A stretch of DNA of 15,111 nucleotides from Planctomycetaceae bacterium (GTDB lineage Bacteria; Planctomycetota; Planctomycetia; Pirellulales; Thermoguttaceae). Position numbers and translations under genes: made by a program. Positions 6,727 through 14,792 of the stretch are shown piece after piece. The notes below the pieces were generated by a model. That model saw only the letters and a list, made by a program, of their open reading frames with translations, was not told the DNA's origin and ran no database searches. Location: positions 1 through 15,111 of the forward strand of contig JAIRPZ010000165.1 of NCBI GenBank assembly GCA_031256755.1, in the 5' to 3' direction. Position 1 is the stretch's first letter. Each line of letters starts with the position of its first letter.

Positions 6727-7683
6727 TTACGACGTTTTCTTTTTGCGGACAAACATCGGACGCATTTCTTCGGTGAAAAAGAATTGCCCGCTGTTTTCTG
6801 CCGGCATAACCGCTGCCGCATCGCACTCCTGCACCCAGTTCGGCAGGAAAGCCGGCAGAACCGTTTGATCTTCTTCCGTTTTTTCCCACGACGGCAGAAT
6901 ATCTGTTGCCGGCGAACATAAAACCTGCACCACTCCGCTGCCGTTCTCTTGTACCGGCATAGACGGCGGTATTTCCGCAGGTCTCTCTGCGGACACATCT
7001 TCGGCGGCGGGGAATTCATTGTCAGGAATGTCGGCGGCGGGCATCTCGTCCCGGCGGGAATTCAGTGCATTGGATTCCAGCGTCTCAAAGTCGAAATTCT
7101 CGCCGAGCAACTCCTTTGCCATCGGTGAAATGTTGTCAGCCGGCTGTGATTCCGGTTCGATGTCTGCTGCAAAGTCAATTTTTGCTGCCGGTTTTGGTCC
7201 CGGCAGTGCTGCTTCCAACGCTGCCAAATCATCGTCGTCCATATCGCCGCCGAAATTGCGTTCCTGCATTCGGGCGGTATCCGGTTGCGAAGACGCTTCG
7301 ATTCGTTTTTCCATATCGTGCGGCAAAATGGCGGGATCGGGAGCCGTCATGGCATTCAGAACTTCCTGAATCTGCAATGTGGCGGATAAGGATGCCGTAT
7401 TATCGAAAACGCTGCTATTGGGCTGCGTGACGTTTTCGGTTTCCGGCGGCAGATCCGTAGAAGAAACGGTTTCTGCCGGTTCGGCAGGAGACGGAACTGC
7501 GGCAGGCGGAGGATTTTGTACCGTCTGCGGTTCTTTGACCTGCGGGGACTTTCCTGTCGGAATCCGTCCGCCAAGCGGCAAAGGATGACGCAAATGGACT
7601 TCCCGCAACAACAGAGCCAGCAGCACTCCTTCTCCAAAGGGCAGCAGCACTGTGAAAAAGAACGCCAGTAAAAACACCCCCAT
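6727..7683 (-). CDS. Membrane-anchored acidic low-complexity protein
   Basis: 318 residues. A hydrophobic segment covers residues 2-26 and is followed by Arg and His residues, so it is probably a single uncleaved anchor. The rest is Pro/Glu/Asp/Ala-rich and probably disordered, with short acidic patches such as DMDDDDLAALEAAL (about 147-160). The C-terminal end FFTEEMRPMFVRKKKTS is basic and aromatic and may be a short binding motif. I do not recognise a family. The start is supported by an AGGA Shine-Dalgarno (GTGAGGAAATAAATAATG) and by a TACAAT promoter element 25 bases upstream. The 3' end lies 35 bp from the convergent hisN-type gene. The coding call is moderately sure because composition is biased, but the anchor, start signals and length agree. 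Confidence 0.65.
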   Translation of the reverse strand: MGVFLLAFFFTVLLPFGEGVLLALLLREVHLRHPLPLGGRIPTGKSPQVKEPQTVQNPPPAAVPSPAEPAETVSSTDLPPETENVTQPNSSVFDNTASLSATLQIQEVLNAMTAPDPAILPHDMEKRIEASSQPDTARMQERNFGGDMDDDDLAALEAALPGPKPAAKIDFAADIEPESQPADNISPMAKELLGENFDFETLESNALNSRRDEMPAADIPDNEFPAAEDVSAERPAEIPPSMPVQENGSGVVQVLCSPATDILPSWEKTEEDQTVLPAFLPNWVQECDAAAVMPAENSGQFFFTEEMRPMFVRKKKTS

Positions 7684-7705
7684 TATTTATTTCCTCACCG
7701 TTCCG

Positions 7706-7713
7706 CCATTGTA
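7706..7713 (-). promoter_or_regulatory. -10 element of the gene starting at 7683
   Basis: On the minus strand the sequence reads TACAATGG, with the hexamer ending 25 bases before the ATG. The -35 is weak (TTACAT, 17 bases upstream). The form TAnAATGG recurs at other promoters in this window. Confidence 0.4.
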
Positions 7714-7780
7714 GCGAAACGCCTGATTTTATGTAAGGGCATTTTTCCGATGTCTTTGCCCGCCGCTTTCAAATGTCTGT

Positions 7781-7797
7781 CCGGCAAGAATTGCCGG
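7781..7797 (-). terminator. GC-rich hairpin directly after the M64 peptidase gene
   Basis: CCGGCAA and TTGCCGG form a perfect 7-bp stem with a GAA/TTC three-base loop. It starts 2 bases after the stop codon of the minus-strand peptidase gene. The T-run expected of a classical intrinsic terminator is missing (ACAGACATTT follows). Confidence 0.45.
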
Positions 7798-7799
7798 CA

Positions 7800-9431
7800 T
7801 TAATCGCCGACTTCAACCTTCCAGAGATCGTTCCACCACTCTTTCGGTCTCGCACCTTCATACCACTGCGGATACTTGTCCCGCTTGCCGGCATATCGCG
7901 GCTTGTCAAATTCAATGAACTGTTCAAGCGTCAAATTCTCCGCCGGTTCACCCGCCGTCCGCAAAATGTATTTCCAAAGATGAAACCGCTCCATCACCGT
8001 AAAGTATGTATTTCCCCCCTGCATCGTGGAGTAATTTTGCGGTTCGGCAAGGTAGCAGCCCTGACGGGAACGGTACTCGTGAATACCGACTCCGGCTTTG
8101 GTGTACTCCTCAATCTTCAGCAGCGGTGCCCATTTCACCTTTTCAGGATCATTTGTTTTGTCAACAAGATCATAACTTTCATTGGCATCGCCGTTGTAAA
8201 TGTCACGCAATCCGCTGAAAGCGTGTCCGAGAAATTCGTGAGCCGTCCAGTATCCCTCGCCTGCCTGCGTGAGTGTCATAAACGCATTATCGTTGAGATA
8301 AGCCCAGCCGCCGAAAGGACCGTTTGCCATAAAGCAAAAACGGATTGCCCCCTTATTCACTCCCGGTATTTGAGAAAGTTCACGGCGTACTTTTCCTCCG
8401 TTGTACCGCCCCCACTGACTCGCACCGAATGCCGTATCCCGCCGCGGAATGTAATTCCGGTAATCACTCGCTTCGACACCGCGTTCTTTCGACTCTGCCA
8501 TGTAAACTCCGATGTCGATATAATCTTCGTAAAGGTCTTTAAAAACCATTTCCCGAATCAGCGTTGCGGCAAGTTGCCGTCCGACGGTTTCCCAAAGCCC
8601 CCCTTTTTTCAAGTCCTCCCGATCAAAACCGTCACCGACAATGAAAACCGGTACGCCGTTGCCCTTTTTATGTTTGTTAATCCAAAGCACTTCGCCGTGA
8701 TTCCAGTAATCACCCTTTTTGCCCTGCGTCACCGTAACCTTGACAGTTTTTTCGCCGCCGGCAGGAATAACCGTAAACGCAATCGTCAGCGTGCCGGTGC
8801 GTTCTTCTCCGGTTTCGTTTGCGTCCGCGGCGATTTTGAGAAACGTCAATCCCGGCAAACCTTTTGTTTCTGCCGGTTTCAGCCACTCATCACTGCTGGT
8901 TATTTTCCAGTCATAAGAAGACGTAATCCGCAGGTCGCGGGGCAAGCCGAGATCACAGAGATTCATTTGATCGGTGTGAGTAACAAGCCGGTCGTGAACT
9001 TTTTCCTGTTCGACCGGGATTTCCAGCACTTCCTCGCCGCACTTAATGCGAATCGCCGTTTTTCTTTCCGCCAATTCACTGTTTGAAAAAATGTGCAGGT
9101 TGAGTCCGTGTCTGCCGGCTTTTCCCGAAGTCGGCTTAAAGGTGACGATGCCTTTCGGCAATTCCGCCGTCCAATCGCCGGGAGCGGTGATGGTGAGACC
9201 TGCCGTATAACTTCCTTCGGCATCTTTCGCCTTAATCACTTTTTTGTCCGCAGACAAACCCGGCTTCACGTCGTCCGCCGGAAGAACTTGGACAAAAAAC
9301 AGAGACAGCAGCATCGCCGCCGCTACAAACAAAAGGGGGAATCGCGTTAATCCGTTCAATGCTTTTTTCATGAGATTTTGTATCGGGGAATTTTCATCCC
9401 GGTTGTAAAGTTTCAGCAACAAGCGGTTCAT
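7800..9431 (-). CDS. Secreted M64-like metallopeptidase with two BACON-like domains
   Basis: 543 residues from ATG 9431, which has a strong Shine-Dalgarno (GGAGGGAATAATG). A TTG at 9458 would extend the frame but lacks one. A positively charged N-terminal region of 30 residues precedes a hydrophobic segment at 31-50, a signal peptide or anchor. Two beta-sandwich domains of BACON type follow at about 55-142 and 155-236, each with the W...P pattern. The peptidase part starts near 245. The zinc motif is HEFLGHAFSGLRDIY at 398-412. It resembles the M64 (IgA-peptidase-like) signature HE..GH..G.L.DEY, with Ile in place of the last Glu. Proteins of this architecture are best known from gut Bacteroidota, where they are exported. 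The substrate is unknown; immunoglobulin cleavage should not be assumed. Confidence 0.85.
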   Translation of the reverse strand: MNRLLLKLYNRDENSPIQNLMKKALNGLTRFPLLFVAAAMLLSLFFVQVLPADDVKPGLSADKKVIKAKDAEGSYTAGLTITAPGDWTAELPKGIVTFKPTSGKAGRHGLNLHIFSNSELAERKTAIRIKCGEEVLEIPVEQEKVHDRLVTHTDQMNLCDLGLPRDLRITSSYDWKITSSDEWLKPAETKGLPGLTFLKIAADANETGEERTGTLTIAFTVIPAGGEKTVKVTVTQGKKGDYWNHGEVLWINKHKKGNGVPVFIVGDGFDREDLKKGGLWETVGRQLAATLIREMVFKDLYEDYIDIGVYMAESKERGVEASDYRNYIPRRDTAFGASQWGRYNGGKVRRELSQIPGVNKGAIRFCFMANGPFGGWAYLNDNAFMTLTQAGEGYWTAHEFLGHAFSGLRDIYNGDANESYDLVDKTNDPEKVKWAPLLKIEEYTKAGVGIHEYRSRQGCYLAEPQNYSTMQGGNTYFTVMERFHLWKYILRTAGEPAENLTLEQFIEFDKPRYAGKRDKYPQWYEGARPKEWWNDLWKVEVGD

Positions 9432-9597
9432 TATTCCCTCCGGGCTTTTGTTTGTCAACCTGCCCCGCAGTGTTCAAACGTTTCGGTCAAGTTTCCGAAC
9501 CGGGCAAAACCGGATCAACCGGCAAAATCGGCGCGATTTATACCGGTTCTGTTTGGCTGCGGTCTTCATGTTCTTTAGCCGATAAGACGGGGCAGAC

Positions 9598-9657
9598 TCG
9601 AAATTCTGCACCGCATCCGTTAAAATGGATAGGCAACCGGTCGAAATTCTAAACCGC
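9598..9657. repeat. 17-bp direct repeat around the promoter of the coiled-coil pair
   Basis: TCGAAATTCTGCACCGC (9598-9614) recurs as TCGAAATTCTAAACCGC (9641-9657), 15 of 17 identical and 43 bases apart. A shorter TCGAAAT occurs just before the ATG at 9684. The two copies flank the TAAAAT -10 candidate at 9621, so they could be activator or repressor sites. Confidence 0.4.
9621..9626 (+). promoter_or_regulatory. -10 element upstream of the coiled-coil gene pair
   Basis: TAAAATGG, 57 bases before ATG 9684. The -35 region is poor. The remaining divergent region (9432-9597) holds GC-rich sequence with no clear signal apart from a TATAAA on the minus strand near 9540 that could serve the peptidase gene. 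Confidence 0.35.
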
Positions 9658-9683
9658 CTTAATTACCGGAAGAGAATCGAAAT

Positions 9684-11159
9684 ATGAAGGGAAACGGCTG
9701 GCAAATAACCGCTATTCTGTCGGTGATCACCGTCATCGGTCTTACCGTTATACTCTGCATCCTCTTGTTTAAGGATAAGGGAGTGCGGGAACGCTACGCC
9801 GAAAAGGAACAAGCGGTCAAAGATCACGCCGCCGCTGTCGGCAATCTTGTCGGAAAATACGATGAATTCAAAGATCTGCTCGTGATGATTGCCGGAAAAG
9901 AATCGGCAGCCGTCAAAGAGACCGCCGCTATTATCATTCGTCACGGAGCCGAAGCCGAAACGGAATTGAAGACGAAAATGATCGATCTGGAAAAACGCAA
10001 AACCGAAATTGTGAAAACCGCGGACATCGGCGATGATGCCGCAAGTTATAAAAACACTATCGAAAAACTGTCCAACAATCTCGCAGAGAAACGGCAGGCA
10101 CATCGGAAGATTGCCGAAGACATGGCAAAGACGGAAAAAGATATAAAAAACGCAAAAGCCACATTTGAAGCACTCTGCAATTCGATTATCGACCAGATTA
10201 AAACGATCGAAGAAAAGCGGAAAACCGCACAGACAAAATTTGATACGGATTCAAAAGGGCGGATCAAATTGTTAAAAGAATCACAGGATAAGCAGCAGGC
10301 GGCGCAAACAAAAGCCGATAGGGAACAGGATCAATACGAGGGAGAAATTCAGGGGCTTGCCAAACAGAACAAAGAGATTTCCGAGACAAATGTTTCTCTG
10401 ACCTCGCAGTTGGACGCAGTTTTGAATCCTGATTTGAGCAAACCGGCAGGCAAAATTTTATCCATTGATCAACGGTCGCGGAAAGCGGTTGTCAATGTCG
10501 GCAGCAGGGACGGTTTAATGCTGCGGACGATTTTCAGCATCTATGATCCTTCGGCAAAGGGAATGACGCAGCAGTCGGCAACGGCAGAGGAACATCTTTT
10601 ATGTGCCATTTGCAAGCGGGAAGTCTCCCTCCATCTTTCCAAAGCCACCGCTGAAGTAATACGGCTTCTCGGACCTCATCAGGCGGAAGTCAAAATCCTT
10701 GACGACATTTTGATCGATCCGGTTGTACAAGGGGATTTGATTTATTCCCCGATTTGGAAACCGGGGCAGTTCCAGCGGTTTGTACTGCCTGCCGGTTTGG
10801 AAATTCCCGGTATTCCGGCTCAAGATACGGTACGCACACTTAAAAATCTGATTGAAACAAACGGCGGAATCGTGGATTGCTGGATCGATGAAAATACGGA
10901 CAATAAAGAACAGTTTGTTCAGGGAGCCATTACGGAACACACTTCGTTTATTGTCCGCAATGACCGCGGCGGACGTGAAATTAATAAGCCGGAATTGAAA
11001 AACGTACAAGATGCTGTACTAGAACAGGTCAAAAACAGAGCTGTACGGGAAGTGCGGCTGACCGATTTGCTGACGCGGTTCGGCTGGCGTGAATATCCGC
11101 CGGAAGCGGATTCCTCCGGCGATCCTGCCGAAACATTCCGAAAAAGAAGTCCGCACTGA
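9684..11159 (+). CDS. Membrane-anchored coiled-coil protein with MreC-like layout, paralogue A
   Basis: 491 residues. A single hydrophobic helix lies at about 8-29. A long charged coiled coil follows (35-255; Lys/Glu/Gln-rich heptads). Next is a beta-rich domain from about 258 that begins AGKILSIDQ and includes VNVGSRDGLMLRTIFSIY. The 'G-S-x-D-G-L' turn after a strand resembles the beta domain of MreC-type proteins, which share the order helix, coiled coil, beta domain. CAICKRE (C307, C310) and the stretch NGGIVDCWIDEN...NKEQ are shared with paralogue B. The start has AGAGAATCGAAATATG, a modest Shine-Dalgarno. Similar planctomycetal hypothetical proteins exist to my recollection. A scaffold role in the cell envelope is inference from the layout. 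The next gene follows after 51 bp, probably in one operon. Confidence 0.85.
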   Translation: MKGNGWQITAILSVITVIGLTVILCILLFKDKGVRERYAEKEQAVKDHAAAVGNLVGKYDEFKDLLVMIAGKESAAVKETAAIIIRHGAEAETELKTKMIDLEKRKTEIVKTADIGDDAASYKNTIEKLSNNLAEKRQAHRKIAEDMAKTEKDIKNAKATFEALCNSIIDQIKTIEEKRKTAQTKFDTDSKGRIKLLKESQDKQQAAQTKADREQDQYEGEIQGLAKQNKEISETNVSLTSQLDAVLNPDLSKPAGKILSIDQRSRKAVVNVGSRDGLMLRTIFSIYDPSAKGMTQQSATAEEHLLCAICKREVSLHLSKATAEVIRLLGPHQAEVKILDDILIDPVVQGDLIYSPIWKPGQFQRFVLPAGLEIPGIPAQDTVRTLKNLIETNGGIVDCWIDENTDNKEQFVQGAITEHTSFIVRNDRGGREINKPELKNVQDAVLEQVKNRAVREVRLTDLLTRFGWREYPPEADSSGDPAETFRKRSPH

Positions 11160-11210
11160 AAACGGTACCGAATACCGGATTCATTCGTGTTCATTACTGG
11201 AGAATCAACA

Positions 11211-12815
11211 ATGAGAGATGGGTGGAAAATTACTTCGATAGTTTCGATCATTTTGGCGGCTGTCTTAACGGTGTCCGTCATCACTGTCGGACGTTTTACG
11301 CAGACGTACATAACTCAGCGCGATGCGGCGATTGCCGATAAAAGAATTAAAGCCAATCTTCAAACAGCCCTTGACGATCATATCAAGAAAATGAAGGAAA
11401 TGATCGGTGCGGATGCAGCAGAGACGCTTGAATCCGTCAAAAAGCAATATGCGGAAATGCTGGCGAAAACATTTCCGGCAGAAGACGTTTCCACAAAACC
11501 TCTTTATGACAGCGTTGCCGCATTGATCGAAGACATAAAAAAAGAAACGCAGGAATATGATCAAGCCAAAGCAACGCTGGAACTTGTTCAAGAAGAATAC
11601 AAGACATTGGGAGACAGACATGCGAGCATTGAGTCAAAACTGAAAGAGCAATCGAAAACAAGCGCGGACGCGCTTGCGAAGGAAAATAACCGTTACGCCG
11701 CAGAACTTGCCGCTATTGATGCCCAACTAAAAGAGTCCGAAAAAACCCGCAAAGCCGTCGAAGAACGGATTGCTGCCGAAAATGCCCGGCTTGAAAACCG
11801 GAAGAACGCCCTTGACAAGAAAAACAAAGAATTGAGAGAAGACAACGAAAAGTGGGCGGCGCAGTTAAACTCGCTGCTGAAACTGGATTTGGAATATCCG
11901 GCAGGGCGGATTTTGTCGGTTGACCAAACCGGCGGTACGGCAACGGTCACACTCGGCAGTGCCGACGGATTGAAAGTCCGCACGATGTTCAGTGTTTATC
12001 GTCCGACCATTGAGGGGCTTTCGTTCCGCGATACGCCGTCGGAAAAAAATGCGGCTTATTGTGATGTGTGCAAGCGGGAAGCCCGCCGGAATGTCAGCAA
12101 GGCGGGAGTCGAAGTGACCCGGATTCTCGCACCGCATCGTGCCGAAGTGCGTATCCTCGATGATACACTTACAGAACCGATCACCACCGGCGATTTCGTT
12201 TATTCGCCGATTTGGAAACCGGGGCGGGAAATCGAATTCGTTCTGACTGCCGGATTAAAACTGCCTGATGCCGTTGCCGATGCAGGATATGAATCCATCA
12301 AACGTCTGATTGAAGTCAACGGCGGACGTGTCGGCTGTTATATTGATGAACAAAACCCGAATAAAGAGCAAGGTTCGATGGAAACGGCATCGTTCATTGT
12401 GGTGGACGACGGGGCTGAAAGGAATCTCGACCCGGAACTGGCATCCGTTCAAAAAAGGGTCTTGGACAGAGCCGACCGGATGGGCATTCAGCGGATCGGC
12501 ATCAACGAAATGCTTGTCCGAATGGGCTGGCGTAATGTTACGCCGTCTTATGTTTTCGGGCAAGGTCAATACAAGAAAGACACAATGCGGTTTGGTTATA
12601 CCGGTCCGGTTCGTCCTTCGGCAGGCGAGGTGGCACCGCTGTTTAATCTGGATAATGACGAAGCCGGTATTTCGGCGAGAGATGCCAAGGCGTATCGTCC
12701 GTCTGTCGGCGAGGTCTCCAAACTGTACGATAAAAAAGCCCCGCCGCCGCCGAGTGCTGCCGGAAAAACTTCCGATCTTTTCCGTCCAAGAAAACCGAAG
12801 AGCGGAGAAAATTAA
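11211..12815 (+). CDS. Membrane-anchored coiled-coil protein with MreC-like layout, paralogue B
   Basis: 534 residues from ATG 11211, chosen because it aligns with the start of paralogue A (MRDGWKIT against MKGNGWQIT) and has GGAG nine bases upstream. A GTG at 11187 would add eight residues. The order is membrane helix 7-27, coiled coil to about 225, beta-rich domain (SVDQ...VTLGSADGLKVRTMFSVY), CDVCKRE (C284, C287), then a NGGRVGCYIDEQ stretch. Unlike A it has a C-terminal extension of about 70 residues with two short repeats (RPSAGEVAPLF and RPSVGEVSKLY, 28 residues apart) and a proline-rich tail. A and B arose by tandem duplication and have diverged widely in the coil. The function is unknown. 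Confidence 0.85.
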   Translation: MRDGWKITSIVSIILAAVLTVSVITVGRFTQTYITQRDAAIADKRIKANLQTALDDHIKKMKEMIGADAAETLESVKKQYAEMLAKTFPAEDVSTKPLYDSVAALIEDIKKETQEYDQAKATLELVQEEYKTLGDRHASIESKLKEQSKTSADALAKENNRYAAELAAIDAQLKESEKTRKAVEERIAAENARLENRKNALDKKNKELREDNEKWAAQLNSLLKLDLEYPAGRILSVDQTGGTATVTLGSADGLKVRTMFSVYRPTIEGLSFRDTPSEKNAAYCDVCKREARRNVSKAGVEVTRILAPHRAEVRILDDTLTEPITTGDFVYSPIWKPGREIEFVLTAGLKLPDAVADAGYESIKRLIEVNGGRVGCYIDEQNPNKEQGSMETASFIVVDDGAERNLDPELASVQKRVLDRADRMGIQRIGINEMLVRMGWRNVTPSYVFGQGQYKKDTMRFGYTGPVRPSAGEVAPLFNLDNDEAGISARDAKAYRPSVGEVSKLYDKKAPPPPSAAGKTSDLFRPRKPKSGEN

Positions 12816-12880
12816 AAGCGGCAGGCATAGAAGCCGGCGCAGAGAAACCGGCACAAAGAAGCAGGCATTGTACGGAAAGG

Positions 12881-14785
12881 TTAATCTTCCAGTTTCCGAA
12901 TTTCGTTCCAAAGTTCTTGCAGCGAATCGGTTTTGGTGTTCACCGGAATAATGCCGTAGTATGTTTTCGGCGGATACCGTTTCGCCATCGGCGAATTGTG
13001 AAACCGGAACAGCGATGTTTCATCGCCTTCGCCGACACGTCCCTGTAAAATCCAAATCATTTTCGGCGGTTCCCGCGATTCCTTCGAGGAGAATTGCGAG
13101 GAGTATTTCAGCACGACTTTATCAAGATAATTCGCTTGTCCGTTCTCTTCGTGCCGCCGCAAAATATTTAACCGGTTGGAATACTTGGAATCCAGCACGG
13201 CATAAACCGGGTCTCTGTTTTTGTAAATGATTTTCAGCAGAAAGTCCGGCGTGTAATAGCAACTTGTCTGCATTTTGCGGGGAATCGTTGTCCGGTAAAT
13301 CGTCAAATCGTTTTCGAACCGGTCAGAATAAACAACCGGCTGATAATAAAGCGTTAATTGATAATCCTCTTTTTCGAGATGATAGGTGTTTGCAACATCG
13401 GTTTCGTTCTGATACCAACTGTCAAAAACGCGGTACTCGTAGGAAATGATCGCCGGTTTATTCCGCACCGTGTCGAAACCGGCATTGGTCAGCATTTTTA
13501 ACAGCCGGTACAAACTGTAATACTCGAACAGTTTATCCAGTGTCCGCAGATTGAAAATGACCCGGTTTTTCTTCATATCGAAGTCGCCGAACTTGAACCA
13601 TTTCATAATTTGATCGAAGACCTGACTATACGGTTTGACTTCGTGAAACGTTTTCGTTTTATGCGGGAATGTCCGAATGTCGAATTTCCGGCATTGCAGA
13701 ATTTCATTATATTTTTTGTACAGCGATTCCAGTTGTGAAACGGCGATATTCAGCCGGTCGTAAAACGTTTTGGAATCCCGCAGCGGCATGTGCCATATCT
13801 TGGAAATGGCCGGCGGCTGGTATCCTTCCCGGACGGTGCCTTCGATTTTTTGCAGCGTCAGTTCGCGTTCTTCAATGTCGTTTAACAGCATGCTTCGGAT
13901 ATTCCGTGTGTTTTTCAGCACGAGCATCAGAAAACTTAAAACGATTTGATTTTCATACACATCGCGGTTGCTGACGGATTCGCGGATCAAAATCTGGCGG
14001 GGGATGTAATACTTTCCTTGCCGGAGTAAAGCGGTCTGCTGCGGTACAGCGACAAGTTGATCGGAATTCTGCATCAGCCATTGAAAACCGGTCATCGACA
14101 CGTCTCTGGCTTTGGAAAAATCCCGGACGACATCGGTTTTTTTAATGCTGTGCCGGGCAAGGGCATTAAAGTATTGCAGATTTGTCTGATAACATTTGGC
14201 GACGGATTCCACGAGTTGCAGATATGCGGACGGGGATTTGAAGGTTTGCGGCTGTTTTTTCAGTTCGCTGCCGGCGGCTTTTTCATCGTCGGCATTGCCG
14301 GTCAGCCGGTCGCTGAACATCCAGCGTCCGATTTTTTCGTCATCAAAATTGAGGAGTGATTTGAGCATATCGGCAGCATTTTGTGTTTCTTCCGGCTGTT
14401 TGCTGACGCATGCCATGTGCCGGCTGTACCAGACCTCCGGTTCGGTGCGTCCCCGAAAGGTGATCCGCAGCGACAGAAATAATATATCGTACAATAATTG
14501 AAACGGCTGGGACGTTTCGTTTCCCTGATCGTCTTCGAACAGGATGCGGTATCCGGTATCGCGGCGGGACATTCGTCCGACAAGAATGTCGCCGTTGAGA
14601 AAGATTTCAATATTTTCAATGCTGCCTGATTCCTCGATAATACGCAACTCTCCCTGATAATGTCCGTCTTCGAAGACGACATTTTGTTCATCGATATCTC
14701 CGCCGTTTGGTTTCTGCGGATAAAACTCGATATCAACCGGAGAGATCGGATCAAATCTGCCGGAGAGGTAAAGAAAACATTTCAT
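12881..14785 (-). CDS. DUF2357-type PD-(D/E)XK nuclease-like protein, McrC-related
   Basis: 634 residues. The N-terminal 400 residues match the general look of DUF2357 proteins: an early beta-rich part (VEF, GELRI...NIEIFLNGD) and then long helices. The C-terminal part carries a restriction-endonuclease-like core: E421 in FEYYSLYRLL, D514 in YTPDFLLKI and D532-x-K534 in AVLDSKYS. The residues D...DxK and the upstream glutamate are all intact, so DNA cleavage is plausible. Such proteins often act with McrB-like AAA+ GTPases in restriction or anti-phage systems. No such partner is present on either side within the window. It has its own near-consensus promoter with almost no leader and no Shine-Dalgarno. 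Its 3' end converges on paralogue B with 65 bp between. The family call is good; the biological role is inference. Confidence 0.8.
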   Translation of the reverse strand: MKCFLYLSGRFDPISPVDIEFYPQKPNGGDIDEQNVVFEDGHYQGELRIIEESGSIENIEIFLNGDILVGRMSRRDTGYRILFEDDQGNETSQPFQLLYDILFLSLRITFRGRTEPEVWYSRHMACVSKQPEETQNAADMLKSLLNFDDEKIGRWMFSDRLTGNADDEKAAGSELKKQPQTFKSPSAYLQLVESVAKCYQTNLQYFNALARHSIKKTDVVRDFSKARDVSMTGFQWLMQNSDQLVAVPQQTALLRQGKYYIPRQILIRESVSNRDVYENQIVLSFLMLVLKNTRNIRSMLLNDIEERELTLQKIEGTVREGYQPPAISKIWHMPLRDSKTFYDRLNIAVSQLESLYKKYNEILQCRKFDIRTFPHKTKTFHEVKPYSQVFDQIMKWFKFGDFDMKKNRVIFNLRTLDKLFEYYSLYRLLKMLTNAGFDTVRNKPAIISYEYRVFDSWYQNETDVANTYHLEKEDYQLTLYYQPVVYSDRFENDLTIYRTTIPRKMQTSCYYTPDFLLKIIYKNRDPVYAVLDSKYSNRLNILRRHEENGQANYLDKVVLKYSSQFSSKESREPPKMIWILQGRVGEGDETSLFRFHNSPMAKRYPPKTYYGIIPVNTKTDSLQELWNEIRKLED

Positions 14786-14792
14786 AGGGAAG

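Noticed and set aside
7773..9086. A 437-residue open frame on the plus strand opposite the M64 peptidase gene
   Set aside because: It lies wholly antisense to a gene with clear domains and start signals. Its product is rich in Arg, Phe, Val and Pro with no recognisable domain, as expected of a shadow frame in this codon usage.
9432..9458. TTG start for the peptidase gene
   Set aside because: The ATG at 9431 has a strong GGAGG at the right distance, and the TTG has none.
12833..12852. GCCGG...CCGGC hairpin between paralogue B and the nuclease gene
   Set aside because: The stem is only 5 bp with a 10-base loop and no T-run. Such pairs are common in sequence this rich in CCGG.
12310..12951. 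A 213-residue plus-strand frame overlapping the end of paralogue B and the nuclease gene
   Set aside because: It is an Arg- and Lys-rich shadow frame across the ends of two convergent real genes, without start signals.
9684..14785. A CoCoNuT-like (coiled-coil nuclease tandem) defence system made of the coiled-coil pair and the nuclease
   Set aside because: The coiled-coil proteins are membrane-anchored, are on the opposite strand and converge on the nuclease gene. They show no nuclease or RNA-binding domain, so nothing links them beyond proximity.
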